Shown here: piece after piece, positions 58,887 to 64,000 of the stretch
Numbering within the stretch: the stretch's first letter is position 1
Layout: each line of letters begins with the position of its first letter
Source: an uncultured Desulfovibrio sp.
GTDB lineage: Bacteria; Desulfobacterota; Desulfovibrionia; Desulfovibrionales; Desulfovibrionaceae
Assembly: GCA_913063155.1 (NCBI GenBank)
Contig: CAJXYU010000001.1
Coordinates: 1,075,303-1,139,302 of the forward strand
DNA: 64,000 bases
Direction of reading: 5' to 3'
Notes under the pieces: model-generated
Told to the model about the DNA's origin: nothing
Database searches by the model: none
The model's input: only the letters and a program-made list of their open reading frames with translations
Made by a program: the position numbers and the translations under genes

Positions 58887-60131
58887 ATGAAGGAGAAGCA
58901 GGCTGAATCGGGCGCCTCCAAGTTCACGGCTGGCGAGAGCGCCGAAAACATAACCACATTATTTCAGCCCATCGTGTCTATTCCGACACGGGGGATTATC
59001 GGCTTTGAGGCTTTTTCCGAGGCCCGGGATCCCGAAACGGGCGAGTGTATAGAGGGTATCCGGCTGGTGGAGTCCCGTTGCGACCCGGATACGCAGCTTG
59101 CGGTGGACCGTCAGTGCCGCCAGCGCGCCATGGAGCAGTTCAAGCCCATCTTCGACAATCACAAGGCCATGCTCCTTTTTCTCTGGCTCAACGCCAATAT
59201 TCTGAAAAGCAAGAAGGCCGACCCCCTGTTTCCGGAAAAGCAGGTGGCCAAGGCGGGGCTGGCGCCTCAAAACGTCTGTTTCGAGTTGCCCATGGCCATG
59301 GCGGGCAAAATGCCGACAAAGATTGTCGAGTACTACCGCAAAAAGGGGTTCGGCCTGTGCATTGTGGACCTGGGGACCAATGATGCCTTTCTGGAGCCCT
59401 TTGTGCGCTTGCGGCCGAATTTCGTGAAGCTCAACCGTTCCTTTTACACCGGCCCGGAGGACCGTTACCGGGGCAAGGTTCTCGACAACCTTCTTGATCT
59501 CTCCGAGACCGTGGGCTTTTCGGTCATCGGCCAGGGTGTGGAGGAGCAGAAGGAATCCATCGATCTGCTGCGGGCCCGCGTCTTTCTGCAGCAGGGCACC
59601 TACTACGTGAAGGATCAGGGCGGAGCGGGCGGCGGGGCGGATCCGGTCAAGATGTTCTACGGCAAGATCATGGAGACCTACCGGCTGTTCCGCGAGCGGC
59701 GGGGCAAGGAAATCCTGGCCCGCAAGAATGCGTTCGAGTCCCTTTCCCAGGAAGTGCGGCGATACATAAGTCGTCTGAGCAAGGAATATGAATCGGTCAT
59801 GGAAGTGGTGCTCACCGCTTTGTTCCGCAACAAGGACAGGGCCATCTCCATGTTCGTGCTCAACAAGAACGGCGTGCAGGTCACGTCCCGGATTCATGTC
59901 AAGGCCGAGGCCCAAAAGCTCTTTCATCGGCCCACTCACGGCGAGGACAAGGGCATGGATCACTCCACGCGCGATTATTTCATGTACATAGATATGGGCT
60001 ATGAACGGTTCGTGACCCGGCCGTTCGTTTCTCCCTATACCGGTGAGGAAGCGGCCCTCATAGCCATGCCGTTCTACAACGCGGACAACAGGATGTTCGT
60101 GCTCTGCGTGGAAATGCCCTACCCCTACTAG
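58887..60131 (+). CDS. Degenerate EAL-domain protein, copy 2
   Basis: A 414-residue paralogue of the preceding protein with the same two-domain plan. EAF replaces EAL at residues 41-43 (FQPIVSIPTRGIIGFEAF). The DDFG motif reads IVDLG, the KID motif KLN and the AEGVE motif GQGVE; QQGTYY replaces QGY. The C-terminal sensor-like domain is strongly kept (AISMFVLNKNGVQVTSR, then MDHSTRDYFMYIDMGYERFVTRPFVSPYTGEEAALIA). Both proteins share the same substitutions, so these are likely ancestral and functional. Perhaps they bind rather than cleave the nucleotide, or bind partners. Confidence 0.75.
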   Translation: MKEKQAESGASKFTAGESAENITTLFQPIVSIPTRGIIGFEAFSEARDPETGECIEGIRLVESRCDPDTQLAVDRQCRQRAMEQFKPIFDNHKAMLLFLWLNANILKSKKADPLFPEKQVAKAGLAPQNVCFELPMAMAGKMPTKIVEYYRKKGFGLCIVDLGTNDAFLEPFVRLRPNFVKLNRSFYTGPEDRYRGKVLDNLLDLSETVGFSVIGQGVEEQKESIDLLRARVFLQQGTYYVKDQGGAGGGADPVKMFYGKIMETYRLFRERRGKEILARKNAFESLSQEVRRYISRLSKEYESVMEVVLTALFRNKDRAISMFVLNKNGVQVTSRIHVKAEAQKLFHRPTHGEDKGMDHSTRDYFMYIDMGYERFVTRPFVSPYTGEEAALIAMPFYNADNRMFVLCVEMPYPY

Positions 60132-60191
60132 TCGTCCGACCGCCGTGTGTCCCGGAGTGCGGGCGGATCGAGGTGGATCGTCTTTCCGCAA

Positions 60192-61070
60192 TCATGAGGA
60201 CAGGGTGTCCAGTACGGCTTCGGTCACTCTTTCCAGCAAAGGGGACCGGGATCTGTCGCGGTGCAGCACCCGCATGAAAGGGCGCGAAAAGACCACATCG
60301 CTGACCTGCACGGTGAAGAGTTCTCCGTGTCGGAGTTCCGCATCCACCACCCTGGGAGAAATGCAGGCAAGGGTTCCGGTGTTGTGCAGAACAGTCTTGA
60401 TGGCGTCGTTGTTGCTGAATTCCAGGAAAATATGGGGGGAAAGGCCCCGGTGCATGACGTGCTGGAGGAAGGTGTCGCGCGTTCCCGAACCTTTTTGACG
60501 GATCAGCCAGCTTTTCTCCATCAGCTCGGTGATTTGATACGGCCCGCTTTCGGCAAGTTCCCTGTCCGAGGTCACGATCACGAGGTTCTCCTCGCGCAGG
60601 AGCATTGTCCTGACCTTGGGGTTGTTCACTTCTCCTTCCACGAAGCCCATGTCCAAAACACCGCTTTCCACGCGCCGCACGATGTCCAGGGTGCTTGCGG
60701 ACTCGAAGGAGATGTTCACCAGTTCATGCTGTTTCTTGAAATCATATAGTATCTGCGGGAGCACGTAGTCCGCCAGGGTCGTGGATGCGCCGAGCCGGAC
60801 GTTGCCGATCATCGCATCCGACATCACCAGCTCCAGGCAATCGTTGAGCTGCCGATACAAGGGAGCCAGCTGGGACGCCAGCAGCCGCCCCTTTTCGTTG
60901 AGTCGAATTCCCCGCCCCACACGATCGAAGAGCAAAAGCCCCAGTTCGGATTCCATTTCCCGCAGTGCGCTGGAGATGCCCGCCTGCGAGAGATACAGCC
61001 GGGATGCGACTTCGCGCATGTTGGGGGTGCGCGCCAGGGCCAGAAAAACTTCAATATATCGGAGTTTCAT
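60192..61070 (-). CDS. LysR-family regulator, YeiE-like by context
   Basis: A 292-residue LysR-type protein. The winged helix at residues 1-60 reads MKLRYIEVFLALARTPNMREVASRLYLSQAGISSALREMESELG. The effector-binding domain covers about 95-290 (VRLGASTTLADYVLPQIL). ATG at 61070 is the family-typical start, though the upstream ribosome-binding site is weak. It is divergent from a YeiH-type exporter gene 110 bases away, as in the E. coli yeiE-yeiH arrangement, where YeiE responds to sulfite. A T-N11-A palindrome 7 bases before its start suggests autoregulation. The inducer is not known here. Confidence 0.82.
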   Translation of the reverse strand: MKLRYIEVFLALARTPNMREVASRLYLSQAGISSALREMESELGLLLFDRVGRGIRLNEKGRLLASQLAPLYRQLNDCLELVMSDAMIGNVRLGASTTLADYVLPQILYDFKKQHELVNISFESASTLDIVRRVESGVLDMGFVEGEVNNPKVRTMLLREENLVIVTSDRELAESGPYQITELMEKSWLIRQKGSGTRDTFLQHVMHRGLSPHIFLEFSNNDAIKTVLHNTGTLACISPRVVDAELRHGELFTVQVSDVVFSRPFMRVLHRDRSRSPLLERVTEAVLDTLSS

Positions 61071-61076
61071 GAGCGA

Positions 61077-61097
61077 TTGATAAGTTTTATTTATCAA
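61077..61097. promoter_or_regulatory. LysR-type operator in the lysR-yeiH interval
   Basis: TTGATAA (61077-61083) and TTATCAA (61091-61097) are inverted around seven bases, giving the T-N11-A geometry of LysR sites. It ends close to the regulator start codon. Confidence 0.6.
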
Positions 61098-61180
61098 ACT
61101 CTCAAGGATTTCCCGTTTGCGGTGTCGGCCTGGCGTGGGTAGAAGGCTGTCAGTAAAAAAGAATCGCAAGGGGTATAGCT

Positions 61181-62242
61181 GTGGTTAAAAACGGTGTTGT
61201 TTCATTTCCTTCAATAAAAATTATCAATGGTGTGCTTTTTGTGGCCCTTTTCGCTTCTGCGGCATCGCAGATTTCCGCCTGGCCGGCCATTCGGACCCTC
61301 AGCATCAGTCCGTTGATCATAGGTATTGTCCTGGGGATACTTTACGGCAGCACCCTGCGGCATCACCTGCCCGAGCAATGGGTCCCGGGAATCCTTTTTT
61401 CATCCGGCACACTGTTGAGAACCGCCGTCGTTCTTTACGGATTCCGCCTCACGGTGCAGGACCTGACGTCCGTGGGGCTGCCCGGCATCATCGCCGATGT
61501 GCTCATCGTGACCTGCACCTTTGTCGGCGGCTCTCTGCTGGGAACCAAGTTGCTGGGAATGCCGCGAAGGCTCGCCATGCTTACCGCTGCGGGAAGCGCT
61601 GTCTGCGGTGCTGCCGCGGTGCTGGGCACGGAACCCGTTGTCCGCGCCAAGCCCCATGAAAGCAGCATCGCCGTTGGTACCGTGGTGGTCTTCGGCACTC
61701 TGGCCATGTTGCTGTATCCCCTGCTGTATAGGAGCGGTCTGCTGCATCTGACTGAACACGCCTACGGGTTGTGGGCCGGGTCGACCATGCATGAGGTGGC
61801 CCATGCGGTGGCGGCCGGAAACGCAGTCTCGGCAGAGGCCGGAAATGTCGCGGTCATTGTCAAGATGTTGCGCGTGGTGTTGCTGGCGCCGCTCCTGGTC
61901 GCTCTCGGGCTTTGGCTTTCGCGTTCCCCTGGTCGGGGCCGAGAAATCCCGAATCCTGAAGAGCCCGCAAAAAAGAAGGCGTTTCCCTGGTTTGCGTTGC
62001 TCTTTATCCTGTGCATCGGCATCAACTCGCTTGGGGTCATTCCTCCGGCCGTGGTCGACTTCATCAATTCGCTGGATATTTTTTTCCTGACCATGGCCAT
62101 GTGCGCTCTGGGTATGGAAACGAGTGTCGACAAGGTCCGAGTGGTCGGCCCCAAGCCGTTCCTGCTGGCCGGGATACTCGCGGTCTGGCTCATGGTCGGC
62201 GGTTATTGGATCACCCGATTCGTCACGACGCTGTTTGCGTAA
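61181..62242 (+). CDS. YeiH-family membrane protein (putative anion exporter)
   Basis: A 353-residue inner-membrane protein with about ten helices, of the UPF0324/YeiH family. Motifs include ILFSSGTLLRTAVVLYGFRLTVQDL, AAGSAVCGAAAVLGTEPVVRA and GLWAGSTMHEVAHAVAAGNAVS. Family members have been proposed to export sulfate or sulfite, but direct transport evidence is limited. It starts with GTG at 61181, 7 bases after AAGGGG. It is divergent from the LysR gene, which probably controls it. A DASS-type transporter follows after 138 bases. Confidence 0.85.
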   Translation: MVKNGVVSFPSIKIINGVLFVALFASAASQISAWPAIRTLSISPLIIGIVLGILYGSTLRHHLPEQWVPGILFSSGTLLRTAVVLYGFRLTVQDLTSVGLPGIIADVLIVTCTFVGGSLLGTKLLGMPRRLAMLTAAGSAVCGAAAVLGTEPVVRAKPHESSIAVGTVVVFGTLAMLLYPLLYRSGLLHLTEHAYGLWAGSTMHEVAHAVAAGNAVSAEAGNVAVIVKMLRVVLLAPLLVALGLWLSRSPGRGREIPNPEEPAKKKAFPWFALLFILCIGINSLGVIPPAVVDFINSLDIFFLTMAMCALGMETSVDKVRVVGPKPFLLAGILAVWLMVGGYWITRFVTTLFA

Positions 62243-62380
62243 TCGGGACGTTCGGGAGCATGCCTCGGGTCTGGCTGCGCCCCAGACGGCGGAATGAGGT
62301 GCGGCCGTGCGCAGCCCTTTGGGCGAGTGGGACGGCAGGCAGGCTGGTTCGCACTATTTGCGGCCAACCCTTGCGGATAT

Positions 62381-63655
62381 ATGGGGTTCAGTGCGAAGGT
62401 GGCTCTTGTGGAGACCATCACCCAGCTCATGCCCGGCCTGTTGGAGCGCCTGCCCTTGATCCTGCTTTTCGTGAGCGGGTATGTGGCCTACCGCCTCATG
62501 ACCGTGACCCGCATCACCGACGCCTTTGTCATCTGGGCCCTGCGCCGCTGCAACGGCCGGCCCACTTTTCTTATCTTGTATGTAATAGGTGCGGCGGCGG
62601 TCCTGTCCGCATTCATTCCCAACGCCATCACCGTGCTCACGCTGTTGCCGATTCTCAAGTCCCTGGACAAGGACTTCCGGCAACAGGGCGTTCAGGGCAT
62701 GACCACTCCGCTCATGGTGTCGGCCATCTACGGTGCGGGCATCGGCGGCATGGGATCCATGATCGGAACCCCGGCCAATGCCGTACTCCTGGTGGCCCTG
62801 GATGTTCTGAATGTTCCGGGCCGCGAGCAGATCACTTTTTTCAACTGGTTTCTGTGGTCAGTGCCTCTGGTGATTATGTTTATCGGCTTGGCCTGGCTGG
62901 TGGCCGGTGTGGCGGGTTTGCCTGCCGGCGCAAGGGGAGTGCGGCTGCGCCTGTCCTGCCAGGACGATAGCTGCGCGATCCGGTCGCGCCAGCGGTTCGC
63001 AGTCCTGCTTTTCTCCGTATTTCTCGGATACTGGATTGCAGAGGCCGTGCTGCGGGCCGTAAGTCCGGACTTTGCCGCGCTTTCCCCGGCCGTCAGCACG
63101 GGGTTCTTCATCGTCTTTCTGTTGTTGGTATTTGTGTTGCCCGCCCCCGATGGGGTGAGGAGAGGCGGTCCCCTGTTGCGGCCCGGCGACCTGGTTTCCG
63201 GTGTGCCCCGCAGGGGGCTCGTTTTCGTGCTTTTACTCGTGGTGGTCTTTGGCGGGGCCCGTTTCTTCGGGCTTGATCTGATAGCGTCCGCCTGGGTGGG
63301 CGAGCGCCTGGCCATCTCCATGCCTCCCTTGCTGGTCTTTTTCCTGACGGTTCTGGCCGTCATCTTCCTCACCGAAGTGCTCAGCAATACGGTGGTGGTG
63401 GCGGGTTTTTTCACCATCGTCCACCTCACGACCCAGTCTCACGGCATGGCCGCCCTGCCGCTCATGATCGCCGTGTCCGTGGCTTCCACCTGCGCCTTCA
63501 TGACCCCGGTGGCCACCCCCTCCAATGCCTTGGCCTTCGGTGAAATGCGTGGCGCGTCCCTGCGGGGCATGCTTTTGCTCGGCGCGCTTCTCAACATCCT
63601 CGGCGCCATGCTCATGACCGGCTGGCTGAGTTGGGTATTGCCGCTGGTATATTGA
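62381..63655 (+). CDS. DASS/SLC13-type anion transporter
   Basis: A 424-residue membrane protein with about eleven helices. The substrate-site signatures of the divalent-anion:Na+ symporter and ion-transporter superfamily are clear: AGIGGMGSMIGTPANAVLLVAL in the first half and VASTCAFMTPVATPSNALAFG in the second. Substrates in the family include sulfate, dicarboxylates and sulfonates. Being downstream of yeiH suggests an anion of sulfur metabolism, which is an inference. ATG at 62381 is the likely start, with only weak ribosome-binding signal upstream. Confidence 0.82.
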   Translation: MGFSAKVALVETITQLMPGLLERLPLILLFVSGYVAYRLMTVTRITDAFVIWALRRCNGRPTFLILYVIGAAAVLSAFIPNAITVLTLLPILKSLDKDFRQQGVQGMTTPLMVSAIYGAGIGGMGSMIGTPANAVLLVALDVLNVPGREQITFFNWFLWSVPLVIMFIGLAWLVAGVAGLPAGARGVRLRLSCQDDSCAIRSRQRFAVLLFSVFLGYWIAEAVLRAVSPDFAALSPAVSTGFFIVFLLLVFVLPAPDGVRRGGPLLRPGDLVSGVPRRGLVFVLLLVVVFGGARFFGLDLIASAWVGERLAISMPPLLVFFLTVLAVIFLTEVLSNTVVVAGFFTIVHLTTQSHGMAALPLMIAVSVASTCAFMTPVATPSNALAFGEMRGASLRGMLLLGALLNILGAMLMTGWLSWVLPLVY

Positions 63656-64000
63656 TTACCAGCCGCCCCTCGGAGCGCCACAAGGCTGCATCGTCCTCCT
63701 GCTTGGATGCGGAGTGCGTTCGGATGTGCAATCAGTATTACAGGTTCATAATATATGGGTGCACAAAATCTTTGAAAACGCAGGCGGAGCAAGAGTTTTT
63801 AAGAAAAGCGCAATTTTTTGTAAAAAGTGCTTGCCAAGGGTGGGCTGTTTCCGTAGAACTCCTCTTCGCCGCACGGGAGCGCGACGCTGATCGCGGGCTG
63901 GGTGGCTTGATATTTCCAAGTAAAATCGGACGGTTGGCACGAAGCTGAGAGCGGAGCATGTCCTGAGCGGGACGCTTCGAAAAAGTTTCAAAAAGGTGTT
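63656..64000. other. Gene-free region at the right edge
   Basis: No gene is supported. The stretch 63800-63840 is AT-rich and leads into a good promoter (63831-63859). The remainder to the edge contains no frame with coding features, so the promoter probably serves a gene or RNA operon beyond the window. Confidence 0.6.
63831..63859 (+). promoter_or_regulatory. Strong promoter with A/T-rich upstream tract
   Basis: TTGCCA and TAGAAC are separated by exactly 17 bases. The tract CAATTTTTTGTAAAAAG just upstream resembles an UP element, as at stable-RNA promoters. No coding frame follows within the window. Confidence 0.5.

Noticed and set aside
63631..63948. Short frames at the right edge on both strands
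   Set aside because: They start inside the preceding gene or within the promoter region and show no coding character.
1..64000. CRISPR array, prophage or insertion sequence
   Set aside because: No regularly spaced repeats, integrase, transposase or phage structural genes were seen on either strand.

Overview
The window is a gene-dense stretch of GC-rich bacterial chromosome. It shows no phage, insertion sequence, CRISPR array, tRNA or rRNA gene. The gene set suggests a free-living Gram-negative delta-type proteobacterium, most like the Desulfovibrionaceae (Desulfovibrio/Pseudodesulfovibrio). Indications are an RpoH-type sigma factor, LolB-like and TPR lipoproteins, a short GNAT-only ArgA-type acetyltransferase, PEP-CTERM secreted proteins, a MetH without its reactivation domain, two HD-GYP proteins and a YeiH-type anion exporter. 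This assignment is inferred from gene content; no sulfate-reduction marker gene lies in the window.

Layout. 1-7.2 kb: the end of an adenosine deaminase-like gene, a periplasmic binding protein, an envelope proteolysis pair (htpX, degP-like), hisI-hisG, a phosphofructokinase and an Hsp20. 7.2-17.5 kb: a secreted GH5 glycosidase, a glycosyltransferase, nhaB, a secreted C-type-lectin-fold protein bracketed by two near-identical terminators, and an RND efflux pair behind an 18-bp palindrome. 17.5-23.6 kb: an NmrA-like protein, two HD-GYP phosphodiesterases, a cupin, an AraC regulator and two tandem PEP-CTERM genes, with three copies of a REP-like hairpin. 23.6-31.3 kb: a minus-strand block rpoH - TPR lipoprotein - LolB-like lipoprotein - small coiled-coil protein - rpiB - tkt - glpX. 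31.3-38.6 kb: metH, a TlpA-like lipoprotein, a GNAT enzyme, hpt, a zinc-ribbon/DUF3426-like protein, a third PEP-CTERM gene, and a rhodanese lipoprotein with a MauE-like membrane protein. 38.9-46.7 kb: htpG between two MerR-type HTH/coiled-coil proteins, then a fused sugar dehydrogenase/acyltransferase and two glycosyltransferases. 46.7-57.4 kb: a Pat-type lysine acetyltransferase, a binding protein, a coiled-coil protein, acs, dnaE and fosX. 57.5-64 kb: two tandem degenerate EAL proteins, a divergent LysR/yeiH pair, a DASS-type transporter, and a promoter without a gene at the right edge.

Some neighbours make functional sense together. The Pat-type acetyltransferase and its classical substrate Acs lie about 1.7 kb apart. 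rpoH heads a block that ends in pentose-phosphate and Calvin-type sugar enzymes. The LysR/yeiH pair shares a LysR-type palindrome.

The most unusual signals concern the PEP-CTERM family. The first gene (from 20900) carries a 17-bp tandem duplication inside its signal-peptide codons that throws it out of frame, which looks like a slippage-type switch. Genes 1 and 3, 16 kb apart and on opposite strands, share a promoter module with a sigma-54-like -24/-12 element. Other points are the two EAL proteins with altered catalytic motifs, and a metH promoter whose -10 box lies inside a palindrome.
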